DNA of 21,570 nt from Pleurocapsa sp. MO_226.B13 (GCA_030064795.1 JASJEI010000212.1:1-21570); one strand, 5' to 3'; shown: positions 1-8,913, counted from the stretch's first letter. The notes: generated by a model not told the origin, from the letters alone. Numbers and translations are program-made.

Positions 1-8
1 GCTCATAA

Positions 9-31
9 GTTAGCGAAAAATTTTGGCTAAC
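9..31. repeat. 23-nt imperfect palindrome downstream of the membrane-protein gene
   Basis: GTTAGC and GCTAAC form a 6-bp stem around an AAAAATTTT core, and the centre is nearly self-complementary. It sits 62 nt past the stop of the minus-strand gene ending at 94. It may be a weak terminator, but no T-run follows on the minus strand. Confidence 0.3.
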
Positions 32-93
32 TGCCAGAATTTTTCTCATTTATTTGCTCAGAAATATCCTAATTGTTCTCTATTCTGTTGTTG

Positions 94-642
94 CTACATT
101 TTGTAGTGCGGGGGATGGGTTAAAAGAGCATGACCGACAGAGGCATTAAAGACAACAAATAGAGGTATAAATAAACTAAAAATAGAAAATATTCCCCGAA
201 CCAAAACAGCAATTATAAACGAACTTAAAAAGCTCAAGCTAAGATTGGCTATAGTAATTAGCTTTTTGTTTTGAAAGGTTCGCCAATAGCGACTAATGTG
301 AATTGCCATTACTAAGTTGAGTAACAACAAAATTAAGAAATTTAGTATATCTCCAATATCGGTATTAAAGCGGAATAAGCCGAGAATTGCTGCAACCAAA
401 GCATAGTCAAAGATTAATTTGCGGACAGCATGATTGATTTTCAATACCGTATTAAATCCTGGCATGATGGACTCAACTTCTACTGAAGATTGAGATTCTA
501 GCGGTTTATCAATTTCTGGCTCTAAAGAATCGCGTTCGTTCATTAAGAATAGTTTGAGGTAATGTCGATCGTGCTGCATGATTATATAGCTCGTCTGACA
601 GCAGAATCCCTCTAAAGTACTTGAATTCTCCTCAAAAAGCAA
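94..642 (-). CDS. Conserved membrane protein of unknown function
   Basis: I do not recognise the family. The C-terminal two thirds is hydrophobic, with about four membrane segments in the full-length reading: near residues 75-92, 100-117, 128-146 and 148-172. A charged, acidic stretch (NERDSLEPEIDKP and following) precedes them. The reading frame opens at 642, but the first 33 residues are Cys-rich and unlike a leader. The internal ATG at 543 (MNERDS) or the one at 579 is a more likely start; neither has a good Shine-Dalgarno. The gene is divergent from the RND efflux operon across about 220 bp, so shared control is possible but unproven. A near-palindrome at 9-31 lies just past the stop and could end the transcript, although no T-run follows it. 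Confidence 0.6.
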   Translation of the reverse strand: MLFEENSSTLEGFCCQTSYIIMQHDRHYLKLFLMNERDSLEPEIDKPLESQSSVEVESIMPGFNTVLKINHAVRKLIFDYALVAAILGLFRFNTDIGDILNFLILLLLNLVMAIHISRYWRTFQNKKLITIANLSLSFLSSFIIAVLVRGIFSIFSLFIPLFVVFNASVGHALLTHPPHYKM

Positions 643-649
643 AATTTTA

Positions 650-730
650 AGCTTATATTAATATCGTCTAGATTCTCGGTCTAGATTGTAATCGATCGAG
701 AGCTTAAATTAAAATTAATATAGCTTAAAT
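650..730. promoter_or_regulatory. Repeated AGCTTAAAT boxes in a divergent promoter region
   Basis: AGCTTAAAT occurs at 701-709 and again at 722-730, exactly 21 bp (two helical turns) apart. A shorter AGCTTA lies at 650-655. TCTAGA also occurs twice, at 667-672 and 680-685. In-phase direct repeats in a divergent intergenic region suggest an operator for a regulator of the efflux operon, but the region is AT-rich and chance is possible. Confidence 0.25.
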
Positions 731-821
731 CAAGCCTTGAAATATATTATTATATGTAAAATTTTGGTTTCTCTGAAGATAAGTTTTAGCATAATTTACT
801 CCAGTCTTAAACTGTTAAACC

Positions 822-827
822 TATAAT
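822..827 (+). promoter_or_regulatory. Candidate -10 element for the RND operon
   Basis: A consensus TATAAT lies 37 nt upstream of the adaptor ATG. No good -35 hexamer sits 16-18 bp upstream (the sequence there is CTCCAG), so the promoter may be activator-dependent or the match may be chance. Confidence 0.3.
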
Positions 828-863
828 AAATATTTATTTGGAAAATAATTTAGCCTAGATTCG

Positions 864-2330
864 ATGACCACCGAACAAGAAAAAAATTCAAAACTAAACC
901 TCGATCTGGACGAACAAACTGCAGCTTCAATCTCTTATAAAGTTGCTCCCAAGAAGCCAAAACGGGGATTATTATTGGGTGCGATCGCTTTATTAATCGG
1001 TGGGACGCTATTCTGGCGAGCGGTTTCTAACAACGAGCAACAGGCAGTTGAAACCACTAATAATATCGAACAGGCAAGACTGACAGTTAAAACCGTCGAT
1101 GCAGCAGTCGAGCCAATTCAAGCCTGGAGTTATGGGGATGGTTTTGTCAGTGCAGTAGTCAAAAAACACCTCAATTTTCAGTCGGAAGGAACTATTGAAT
1201 ACATCAAACAGGTTGATGGTCGAGATTTACGAGAAGGAGACAGGGTAACAAAGGGAGAGTTATTAGCCAGACTAGATCCTCGTAGATCCGATGCGGACAT
1301 TACCGTCGCAACTTCGGAACAAACTCAAGCTCAAAACGAGGTGGCAAATGCAGTCGCCAGTCTCAGACAAGCCGAAGCCGACTTAGAGAAGGCACAGGCA
1401 GATTTAGAGAAAGCGAAAACCGATACTTCCTTTGCCGAAGCCGACGTTCAAAGATATCGAGAATTAGCAGCAGAAGGGGCAGTTGAAAGGCGTGAAGTTA
1501 CTGTCAAAGAGACAGAGTATAAGAATGCGATCGCAATACAAAAAGCAACGGAAGCGGGAATACGCTTGGCTCAATCTAAAGTGGCTGCTGCCCAAACTCA
1601 AGTTGAAACTGCCGAAGCAGGAGTGAGAGCTGCTGAAGCCAAACTGTCTCAAAGCAATGTGGATAGTGAAAACATAGAATTAATTGCCCCCTTTGACGGG
1701 GTGATTTCCCGCCTCAATATCCGCGAGGGAGAATATTGGACACCGCAGTTGGTTAATATCGCTGGTGACTATCAGGGAATTGTCGAAAGAGTGCCGATGA
1801 TTATAATTGACCCCAATGGCTTTGAAGTAAATGTTGAATTGCCCGCTTTTCAAGGGGGAAGGATTAAGCCAGGACAACGAGCTTTTGTGATTTTAGATCG
1901 CGATAAAGCAAAGGCGACTTCAGGTAGAATTACAGGACAGGATTTAATGCGTTTGGCTAGTGCTAAGGGGACAGTATTTTCCGTTAGTCCTTCCGTTTCT
2001 CCAGGAGAGCGATCGATTCGAGTTACCATCCGTATCGATGAAGGGGCAGCTAATCTTCAAGATGGAGAACAAATATCCGCTTGGATTGCGACGGAGGAAA
2101 AACAAACTGCTACGGTTGCCCCATTCAATGCCATCATATCTCGCGATCGCCAAAACTATGTGTTTGTGGTCAATGAAGCAGATGGCACGGTAGAGCAAAG
2201 AAAGATCGAACAGGGTATTCAAGGATTGGCGAAGAAAGAAATAATAGAAGGAGTTGAGCCAGGTGAAAAACTAGTTACCGAAGGCAAAAACCGTCTGGTT
2301 AACGGCGCACCTGTAGAAATTATTCCTTAA
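864..2330 (+). CDS. RND efflux periplasmic adaptor (HlyD/MFP family)
   Basis: This is the membrane fusion protein that would link an inner-membrane RND pump to an outer-membrane channel. A short cytoplasmic N-terminus is followed by one membrane anchor at about residues 35-54. Next come the first half of a lipoyl-like domain (about 108-138), a long Ala/Glu/Gln-rich coiled-coil hairpin (about 142-265), and the second lipoyl half beginning IELIAPFDGVISRL (about 271-292). Beta-barrel and membrane-proximal domains reach the C-terminus. The length of 488 aa is somewhat longer than common AcrA-type adaptors, and there is no lipobox, so it is anchored by the helix and not by lipid. The permease follows 69 bp downstream on the same strand, consistent with an operon. 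The substrate cannot be inferred. Confidence 0.93.
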   Translation: MTTEQEKNSKLNLDLDEQTAASISYKVAPKKPKRGLLLGAIALLIGGTLFWRAVSNNEQQAVETTNNIEQARLTVKTVDAAVEPIQAWSYGDGFVSAVVKKHLNFQSEGTIEYIKQVDGRDLREGDRVTKGELLARLDPRRSDADITVATSEQTQAQNEVANAVASLRQAEADLEKAQADLEKAKTDTSFAEADVQRYRELAAEGAVERREVTVKETEYKNAIAIQKATEAGIRLAQSKVAAAQTQVETAEAGVRAAEAKLSQSNVDSENIELIAPFDGVISRLNIREGEYWTPQLVNIAGDYQGIVERVPMIIIDPNGFEVNVELPAFQGGRIKPGQRAFVILDRDKAKATSGRITGQDLMRLASAKGTVFSVSPSVSPGERSIRVTIRIDEGAANLQDGEQISAWIATEEKQTATVAPFNAIISRDRQNYVFVVNEADGTVEQRKIEQGIQGLAKKEIIEGVEPGEKLVTEGKNRLVNGAPVEIIP

Positions 2331-2399
2331 AATTCTTCTTAATTTATACAACTAGATATATTTTTATTTTCCCTGACTATAGAACGCAGATATTAAGTA

Positions 2400-5300
2400 A
2401 TGAGCCAACTATTACCCACCTCAGAAGTCGAACAACTGCAAGAGCATCACAACGCACCAGATCCGAGTAAAGCTTCCCCGATTACTCGATTCTTTTTTCT
2501 CGAAACAGTCTTTGCTATTTTGCTATCTATACTACTTATTGTGGGTGGTTTGATGGCTGCTTCAACGATGGTCAAAGAAGGTAATCCCGATATTAACTTT
2601 GCGATCGCTACGATTCAAACCAATTGGGGTGGTGCTGATCCAGAAACGATTGAGAATCAGGTTACAGATAAGATTGAAAAAGAATTAAAATCGCTTAAGG
2701 GGTTAAAGGATTTAAGTAGTGCTTCTTTCGATGGTTCATCCTTAATTAAAGTTGAGTTTGAAGCAGAAGCCCCGATCGCTGAGTCGATCGCACTGGTAAG
2801 GGCAGAAGTAGATGAAGCCAAGCCCGAAATCGCCGAAGATGCAGACGAACCAAAGGTAGAACAGGTAGCAACTCAAGATACTCCCGTACTGACAGTAGGC
2901 TTGTATGGGGATATCGATCTAGCGGTGTTGAGTAAATCCGCCGAAGAGATAGAAGAGATACTAGAAACCGTTCCCAACGTCCGCAAAGTAGACTTGAGTG
3001 GGAATAGAGAGGAAGTAATCCACATTCAGCTTATACCTGCCCGCATGAAGGCGACGGGAGTCTCCGCAACTCAGGTGGCTAATGCAGTACAAAAGGGTAA
3101 CCTAGATTTACCTTGGGACCGGATTGAGAGCGATGAAATTGGGACGCAGTTACGCTACTATGGGAAGTTCCGTAGTTTAGCAGATTTACGCAACCTACCT
3201 GTAGCCCGTTTGGGAGAAGGGGCGGGGGGAAGAGTCGTAACCTTACAGGAAGTAGCAGAAGTTAGACGAGATTTAGAACGAGAAAAGAGTCGGGCTTTCT
3301 TAAGTGCCGATGGTGAAGAGTTCTCCCCTTTTATCAACGTTGATGTAGTTAAAGTACCTGGTTCGGATACGGTTAAAGTAATTGAAGACTCCCTGGCAGC
3401 CATTGAAACCGCCAAGCAAAATCCTGGTGTTTGGGCTTATGGCATGGAGTATCGAGTAATTAATACCGATGCGGATCAAATTAATAAAGACCTCCGTAAT
3501 GTTTTCGATAATGCTTGGCAAGGGGTATTAGGGGTATTTATTGTTTTATTATTTGCTCTGACTTGGCGCGAAGCAGTAATTGCAGGACTATCTATTCCCT
3601 TAACCTTTTTAGGAACATTAGCAGTACTATTTCTCTTCGGCTTCACCCTGAATAAAATGGTGCAGGTGGGGATGATTCTGGCACTGGGGTTACTGGTGGA
3701 TGTCTTCATCCTAATGATGGAAGGGATGCACGACGGTATCTTTGTTGAGGGTCTGAGTTTCAATCAATCGGCACTTAAAACCGTTAAAACTTATGCTTTA
3801 CCAGCTTTTTCGGGACAATTAACCACCATTCTGGCATTAGCTCCCCTGATGGCAATTAGCGGGACAATGGGTAAATTTGTTCGTCTCGTTCCTATTAGTG
3901 CGATCGTCTGTTTGATTCTCAGTTTTATCATTGCTATCTTTGTTGATATCCCCCTATCTCGATATTTACTGGGTAATATCAAAGCCAAAGGACAAAAAAG
4001 CAAGGTCGATCGCCTGACGGAATCCGCTTCGAGAAAATTCCGTAACTGGAGTTTGGGCATGACCATTCGCAATAAAACTACTGCCAGACTTTGGGCATTT
4101 TGTGCGGTTGCTTTGTTTATCACTTCTACTGTGCTGGTGGGAACTGTTCCTTCGACTCTCTTTGCTGAAGGGGATGCACGAAAGTTAAGTATCAACATTG
4201 AATTACCCCCCACAACTACTCTAGATAGTTCCCAAAAAGTAGCGAATCGGGTAGGCGAATTATTACGGGGTAAAGATTATCTCGAAAGCGTCAGTAAATT
4301 AGTCGGGCAGCGCAGTGGCTTAGTTCAAGAAAGTGGACTTAAGCCCGATACTGGTAGTTATCTGGTGGGTTTTTCGGCAATCCTGACCCCTCAAGAAGAG
4401 AGAGAGAAAATCTCCGTTGAATATTTTGACGAACTGCGTACCGAATTAAATACTTTTATGCGCCAGTATCCAGGGGCATCTGTCGTTGTTAACGGTCAAT
4501 CCACAGGGGAAGGAGGCGACCCGATTGAGATTGAAATATCGGGGACGGATATGGACAAGCTACGTCAGATCTCTGGAGAAGTGCAGCTAGCCTTGAGACA
4601 AATTACTGGGGCGACCGATGTGCGAGATGACTTGGGGGCATTGCGCTCGGATATCAAGTTAATTCCCCGACGTGAAGCAGTGAATTTCTTCGGTATAGCC
4701 GATGACGACCTGGCTACTCAAGGACGTTATCTAATGACCGATAACGATATTGGTGACTTCCCTATCGGTGGCGGAGAAGAAGACTTAGAAATTCGCCTTA
4801 GTACCCAGTGGGCTTCCCGTAACGGTGGCATTGGAGGTGCTACGAGAATGGATGAGTTGTTGAGCTTACCTTTCTTTACCCAGGAGGGTAAAAATATTCC
4901 CGCCAGTCAAGTATTTGAAATAGAATCGGGAGAAGCACCTCTATCCATCACTCACAAAGATGCTCAACGTACCGTTACGGTATTAGCGAAAAATAAAGGT
5001 CGCACGGTGGGAGAAATTGTAGCTGACTTAGAACCCAAGCTGATCGAAATGAAAAAATCTTGGGGTCAGGGTTACGATTATAAGTTTGCGGGTGAGTTAG
5101 AAACTCAAGGAGAAACCTTTGCCTCGGCAGGACAAATGGCATTAGTATCTCTCTTCCTAATCTTTGCCGTACTGGTAATTCAATTTAGTTCCTTCACCCA
5201 ACCTTTTATCATCATGCTGGCAATTCCCTTTGCCTTCATTGGTACTTTCCTCGGCTTTTTCTTCTTCCAAATTCCTATTTCTTTTCCTGCGGTGATTGGG

Positions 5301-5615
5301 ATTATTGCTTTAACGGGAATTGTGGTGAATGATGCGATCGTCATGATTGAAACCATGAATAGTTACCGAAGTAAAGGAATGAAGGTGCGAGATGCAGCAG
5401 CCAGAGGTGCAGCGGATAGATTGCGCCCGATTCTAACTACCAGTATCACGACAATTGTTGGGGTAATTCCTTTGGCATTAAGCGATCCAACTTGGTTTCC
5501 TCTAGCCAGTGCGATCGGCTTTGGTTTAGTTGCTTCTACCTTAATTGCTTTGTTGGTAATTCCTTGTTTGTATTTATTATTGACTCCTAATAAATCTGTA
5601 GCTAATCTTGCGTAA
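2400..5615 (+). CDS. RND efflux pump permease (AcrB/HAE-like)
   Basis: This is a proton-driven inner-membrane exporter of 1071 aa, the usual RND length. TM1 is at about residues 31-53, followed by a periplasmic porter half. A TM2-TM6 bundle covers about 370-530, TM7 is near 560-580, a second porter half follows, and TM8-TM12 run from about 915. RLRPIL, which carries the arginine equivalent to AcrB R971, is kept in the TM11 region. The usual TM4 motif GLLVDDAI reads GLLVDVFI here, so D434 stays and the second Asp (AcrB D408) is V435. The TM10 lysine (AcrB K940) is N977, in GIVVNDAIV. Asn at the latter site is common in other RND branches; loss of the TM4 aspartate is less usual. The gene is co-directional with the adaptor upstream, and no TolC gene is in the window. 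The exported substrate is unknown. Confidence 0.93.
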   Translation: MSQLLPTSEVEQLQEHHNAPDPSKASPITRFFFLETVFAILLSILLIVGGLMAASTMVKEGNPDINFAIATIQTNWGGADPETIENQVTDKIEKELKSLKGLKDLSSASFDGSSLIKVEFEAEAPIAESIALVRAEVDEAKPEIAEDADEPKVEQVATQDTPVLTVGLYGDIDLAVLSKSAEEIEEILETVPNVRKVDLSGNREEVIHIQLIPARMKATGVSATQVANAVQKGNLDLPWDRIESDEIGTQLRYYGKFRSLADLRNLPVARLGEGAGGRVVTLQEVAEVRRDLEREKSRAFLSADGEEFSPFINVDVVKVPGSDTVKVIEDSLAAIETAKQNPGVWAYGMEYRVINTDADQINKDLRNVFDNAWQGVLGVFIVLLFALTWREAVIAGLSIPLTFLGTLAVLFLFGFTLNKMVQVGMILALGLLVDVFILMMEGMHDGIFVEGLSFNQSALKTVKTYALPAFSGQLTTILALAPLMAISGTMGKFVRLVPISAIVCLILSFIIAIFVDIPLSRYLLGNIKAKGQKSKVDRLTESASRKFRNWSLGMTIRNKTTARLWAFCAVALFITSTVLVGTVPSTLFAEGDARKLSINIELPPTTTLDSSQKVANRVGELLRGKDYLESVSKLVGQRSGLVQESGLKPDTGSYLVGFSAILTPQEEREKISVEYFDELRTELNTFMRQYPGASVVVNGQSTGEGGDPIEIEISGTDMDKLRQISGEVQLALRQITGATDVRDDLGALRSDIKLIPRREAVNFFGIADDDLATQGRYLMTDNDIGDFPIGGGEEDLEIRLSTQWASRNGGIGGATRMDELLSLPFFTQEGKNIPASQVFEIESGEAPLSITHKDAQRTVTVLAKNKGRTVGEIVADLEPKLIEMKKSWGQGYDYKFAGELETQGETFASAGQMALVSLFLIFAVLVIQFSSFTQPFIIMLAIPFAFIGTFLGFFFFQIPISFPAVIGIIALTGIVVNDAIVMIETMNSYRSKGMKVRDAAARGAADRLRPILTTSITTIVGVIPLALSDPTWFPLASAIGFGLVASTLIALLVIPCLYLLLTPNKSVANLA

Positions 5616-5742
5616 AAATTATTGGAAATTCAATAGCCAAAGAATAACTAATAGTAAAAGATTAAAAAACTAATTTTATAAATTTGAATATTCTTAATTC
5701 TCCATACTTTAAACGTTAAACTAGAAGAGTACAAATATTCTT

Positions 5743-6347
5743 ATGCTTGCTTTGTCCTCAACTAAGAATTTAACTAACACCCATTGGGAATTAAGATATC
5801 CACTAGTAGGTAAATCGTTGCCAGCAGATCATGGGCATCGACTCTATGGCGCAATGTCTCGGATTGCTCCTGCAATCCATGAATCCAATAGCTGGAGAAT
5901 GGCGACAATTGGTGGAAGTTTAAATGGTCAAGGGCAAATTCTGCTGACTCCTTATTCGCGATTGAGAATCAGAACGGGATGGGAGCAAATTCCCTTGTTT
6001 CTTCGGTTAGTTCAAAAACTGCTCAAAGTAGGCAAACATTCTCTAGTTCTTGAACCTCCAGAGATTCATCCCATCTGTCCTGCCCGAATTTTGAAAGCGC
6101 GATTAGTAACAATCAAGGGATTTAAAGAACCAGAATCATTTATCAGCGCTGTCCAATATCATCTTAAAAAGCTTGGGATTGATAACAGCAAGACTTATAT
6201 TCCTACTAATGCCTTGGGAGAACCCGATCGCAAAATCATTAAAGTACACCAGCATAAGGTTGTCGGCTTTGGGGTAGTAGTGAAAGGAGTATTCTCATGT
6301 CGGCTAAAAACTTCATTTTACAAAAAGCGATCGCTTTATTGATTTAG
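5743..6347 (+). pseudogene. cas6: Cas6/Cmx6-type CRISPR endoribonuclease, orphan, C-terminus frameshifted
   Basis: Residues 14-181 match my memory of the I-MYXAN-type Cas6/Cmx6 family, which cuts pre-crRNA. Visible landmarks are RYPLVGKSLPADHGHRLYGA (about 18-37), a histidine at H46, SRLRIR (72-77), ARLVTIKG (119-126), EPESF (129-133) and KVVGFGVVV (172-180). The family normally continues with an LSAEES..LQ helix and a glycine-rich GLGG..MGCG loop. Here the open frame ends in unrelated FSCRLKTSFYKKRSLY at 6342. The expected helix resumes in another frame as LMSAKNFILQK (about 6294-6326), which then hits a HIP1 octamer and stops at 6347 without the loop. A one-base loss near 6281-6290 (TGAAAGGAGT) would explain the shift. 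No array, cas genes or leader are visible nearby, so this is probably a relic. Family assignment is from memory of the consensus. Confidence 0.75.
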
Positions 6348-6431
6348 CTTAAGTTGTGACAACGGGCGATCGCATTTTTCTAAATTTCAACAGTATCGTT
6401 CAACTAATCTGATGGCTGATAAAATAAGAAG

Positions 6432-6447
6432 TCGGCAAGCTTACCGA
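6432..6447. promoter_or_regulatory. 16-nt near-palindrome abutting the proS ribosome-binding site
   Basis: TCGGCAAGCTTACCGA is self-complementary except for one mismatched pair. It ends on the first A of the AAGGA Shine-Dalgarno (6447-6451), which sits 7 nt before the proS ATG. As RNA it could partly occlude the ribosome site; as DNA it could be an operator. Neither role is shown. Confidence 0.3.
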
Positions 6448-6458
6448 AGGAAATAACC

Positions 6459-8264
6459 ATGCGACTAAACCAGATGCTGTTTGTAACCCTGCGAGAAACT
6501 CCAGCGGAGGCAGAAATACCCAGCCATCAATTGCTACTCCGTGGGGGCTATATTCGTCGTATTGGTAGCGGAATCTATGCCTATATGCCTTTGATGTGGC
6601 GAGTGTTGCAGAAGGTTTCTCAGATTGTCAGGGAGGAAATGGATGCAACGGGGGCGCAGGAATGTTTGTTACCTCAATTGCAGCCTTCCCAGCTATGGCA
6701 AGAGTCGGGGCGATGGGATACCTATACCAAAGCTGAAGGAATTATGTTTTCCCTGAGAGATCGCAGCGATCGCCAATTGGGGTTGGGGCCAACTCACGAA
6801 GAGGTGATTACTACCATCGCCCGCGAAATGATTCGTTCTTATCGTCAGTTGCCTTTAAATTTATATCAGATTCAAACTAAGTTCCGCGATGAAATTCGTC
6901 CTCGTTTTGGTTTGATGCGGGGAAGGGAATTTATTATGAAGGATGCCTATTCTTTCCACGTCGATGAGGGGAGTTTAAAAGAAACCTATCAGGCGATGGA
7001 TCGGGCATATCGCAACATTATGACTCGTTGTGGTTTAGAATTTCGCCCTGTAGAAGCAGATTCGGGGGCAATTGGCGGTTCTGGTTCTCAAGAGTTTATG
7101 ATTCTCGCCGATGCGGGAGAAGATGAGATTCTCTATACCGAAGATGGTAAGTATGCAGCCAACATCGAAAAAGCAATATCCCTTCCTGCCGACGTTGAGG
7201 AGTCACCCTTTAGTAGTTATGAAAAATTGGTTACCCCCGATACCGAAACGATCGCCAAATTAGCTGAAGTGGTTAAATGTTCCCCAACGGTAATTGTCAA
7301 AAATGTTCTCTACGAGGTTGTCTACGATAACGGCATGACTGTCTTGGTGTTGGTTAGTATTCGTGGCGATCGCGATGTCAATGAAGTCAAGCTAACCAAC
7401 GAACTAACTAAACTCGCACCCCAGTATGATGCGAACACAATTATCTCCCTAACCGTACCCGATGCCACCGCTCAAAAGAAATGGGCAGCGAAGTCTCTAC
7501 CCTTGGGCTATATCGCCCCCGATCTCGATGATGACTATATAAATGCTTCTAAAAACGTGGCGAAAAATTTCCTGCGTTTAGTCGATCGCACTGTAGTTGA
7601 TGCCAAAAACTTCGTCACTGGGGCAAACGAAGTCGGCTATCACGTTGTGGGGGCAAACTGGGGCGATAATTTTACCCTACCCGAACTAAAAGTAGACATC
7701 CAAGAGGCAAAAGCAGGCGATCGCGCCGTTCACGATCCCAAGCAAACTTTAATCAGTGCGCGGGGTATTGAAGCAGGACATATTTTCCAGTTAGGTACAA
7801 AATACTCTAAGGCGATGGGGGCAGAATTTACTAACGAAGCGGGTAAAACCGAACCTTTGTGGATGGGGTGTTATGGTATCGGTGTTTCGCGCTTAGCCCA
7901 AGCAGCAGTAGAACAGTCTTACGATAAAGATGGCATTATTTGGCCCGTCGCGATCGCACCTTATCATGTCATCGTCATCGTACCCAACGTTTCCGACGCT
8001 GAAAAAATGGCTGCGGGGGAAAAACTCTACCAAGAATTCAAACAGGCTGGGGTAGAAGTCTTGCTCGACGATCGCCAAGAACGAGCGGGAGTTAAATTCA
8101 AAGATAGCGAGCTGGTGGGTATTCCCTATCGAGTAGTTACAGGGCGATCGCTTTCCCAGGGTAAAGTCGAAGTCGTTAAAAGGGCTAGCAAAGAGTCTCA
8201 AGATCTCCCCCTCGAATCAGTCGTGGAGACAGTTAAACAATGGATTGAGGAAAGTATCAATTGA
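6459..8264 (+). CDS. proS: Prolyl-tRNA synthetase
   Basis: This class II enzyme charges tRNA-Pro with proline in the cytoplasm. The order is that of the bacterial type: the N-terminal [15 protein letters not shown], then motif 1 around [10 protein letters not shown] (36-45). Motif 2 lies in [18 protein letters not shown] (141-158). An inserted cis-editing (INS) domain spans about 225-400, followed by motif 3 GCYGIGVSR (470-478). A C-terminal anticodon-binding domain contains [16 protein letters not shown]. The length of 601 aa matches the INS-containing bacterial form. The start has an AAGGA site 7 nt upstream. It is convergent with the downstream minus-strand gene. Confidence 0.97.
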   Translation: MRLNQMLFVTLRETPAEAEIPSHQLLLRGGYIRRIGSGIYAYMPLMWRVLQKVSQIVREEMDATGAQECLLPQLQPSQLWQESGRWDTYTKAEGIMFSLRDRSDRQLGLGPTHEEVITTIAREMIRSYRQLPLNLYQIQTKFRDEIRPRFGLMRGREFIMKDAYSFHVDEGSLKETYQAMDRAYRNIMTRCGLEFRPVEADSGAIGGSGSQEFMILADAGEDEILYTEDGKYAANIEKAISLPADVEESPFSSYEKLVTPDTETIAKLAEVVKCSPTVIVKNVLYEVVYDNGMTVLVLVSIRGDRDVNEVKLTNELTKLAPQYDANTIISLTVPDATAQKKWAAKSLPLGYIAPDLDDDYINASKNVAKNFLRLVDRTVVDAKNFVTGANEVGYHVVGANWGDNFTLPELKVDIQEAKAGDRAVHDPKQTLISARGIEAGHIFQLGTKYSKAMGAEFTNEAGKTEPLWMGCYGIGVSRLAQAAVEQSYDKDGIIWPVAIAPYHVIVIVPNVSDAEKMAAGEKLYQEFKQAGVEVLLDDRQERAGVKFKDSELVGIPYRVVTGRSLSQGKVEVVKRASKESQDLPLESVVETVKQWIEESIN

Positions 8265-8294
8265 CTTTGTTTATTGCTCGAACCGCCAAACCTT

Positions 8295-8348
8295 GTAGAG
8301 ACGTAATATATTACGTCTCTACGATATATTATATTACGTCTCTACGAT
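8295..8348. repeat. Perfect 28-bp palindrome plus direct half-copy, candidate bidirectional terminator
   Basis: GTAGAGACGTAATA at 8295-8308 is followed directly by its exact reverse complement, ending at 8322. An 18-nt segment, ATATTACGTCTCTACGAT (8308-8325), is then repeated exactly at 8331-8348. Palindromes built on GTAGAGACG...CGTCTCTAC are, to my knowledge, dispersed in many cyanobacterial genomes. The position between the stops of convergent proS and the next gene suits transcription termination, but no T-run is present. Confidence 0.85.
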
Positions 8349-8359
8349 CTCTGTTGCCT

Positions 8360-8869
8360 CTATGCGGGTTCTTCATAGCCTTGAATGTATTCAGGCTCAA
8401 ACTGACGCAATAATTTTGTAGCTTGACGAATTAAACTATCTGTCCCCTTGGTAACGATAATATATTTACCTGCATTCAGACGGTTGCGATAGGTTAAAGC
8501 ATCTCCGCTACCAGTAGTTAAGCCAACACCACCACCAACGAAGATCGCTCCTAAGAATCCAGAAGCTGCACCCAAAATTCCCCCAATAATATGCTCCGCA
8601 AGGTCATTAGTAAAGGAAAATAGGTGAATACCTGTAAGTACGTTAAAGGTGTAACCAGCAACAAAGCCAAAAGGAATTAACATATAGGTTAATTTCCTCG
8701 CTCTTTTACTAGCCTGTTGGTTGGGATCGATTAAGCCAAATTCATCGGCACTTTGATAACCTTGACCTAAAATAGTTACCTTCTCTGGTGAGATCCCGTC
8801 TTTTTGTAAGACAGAATATGCTTCTTCTGCTTGTTGTTTGTTTTCTAAGACTGTAATTAGATAATTCAT
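8360..8869 (-). CDS. Glycine-zipper membrane protein with an YflT-like N-terminal domain
   Basis: A protein of 169 aa. The N-terminal about 45 residues (MNYLITVLENKQQAEEAYSV...KVTILGQ) look like the small alpha/beta domain of general-stress-protein-17M/YflT relatives, which carry the same opening strand and helix. Two hydrophobic glycine-rich segments follow, at about residues 61-84 and 92-117 (GGILGAASGFLGAIFVGGGV). A basic tail then returns to a strand-like YIIVTKG. This suggests a soluble two-part domain interrupted by a membrane hairpin. The gene lies 68 bp downstream of a sigma factor on the same strand, so co-transcription is possible. Function is unknown and the stress link is inference. 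Confidence 0.75.
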   Translation of the reverse strand: MNYLITVLENKQQAEEAYSVLQKDGISPEKVTILGQGYQSADEFGLIDPNQQASKRARKLTYMLIPFGFVAGYTFNVLTGIHLFSFTNDLAEHIIGGILGAASGFLGAIFVGGGVGLTTGSGDALTYRNRLNAGKYIIVTKGTDSLIRQATKLLRQFEPEYIQGYEEPA

Positions 8870-8893
8870 AAGATCCGAATAGAATGTTTTCTG

Positions 8894-8913
8894 GCGATCG
8901 CTCTCTCGATCGC
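8894..8913. repeat. Hairpin built from HIP1 half-sites between sigma factor and membrane protein
   Basis: GCGATCG and CGATCGC form a perfect 7-bp stem around the loop CTCTCT. It lies between the stop of the sigma gene and the start of the next gene on the minus strand. No T-run follows, so it is not a classical terminator; it could affect readthrough or mRNA stability. Confidence 0.5.

Noticed and set aside
3791..4213. Antisense open frame of 140 codons inside the RND permease
   Set aside because: It is a shadow of a highly conserved coding region, with no similarity or promoter.
5616..6458. CRISPR array next to the Cas6 relic
   Set aside because: I looked for repeated 28-37 nt units with regular spacers on both sides of the gene and saw none; the only nearby repeats are HIP1 octamers.
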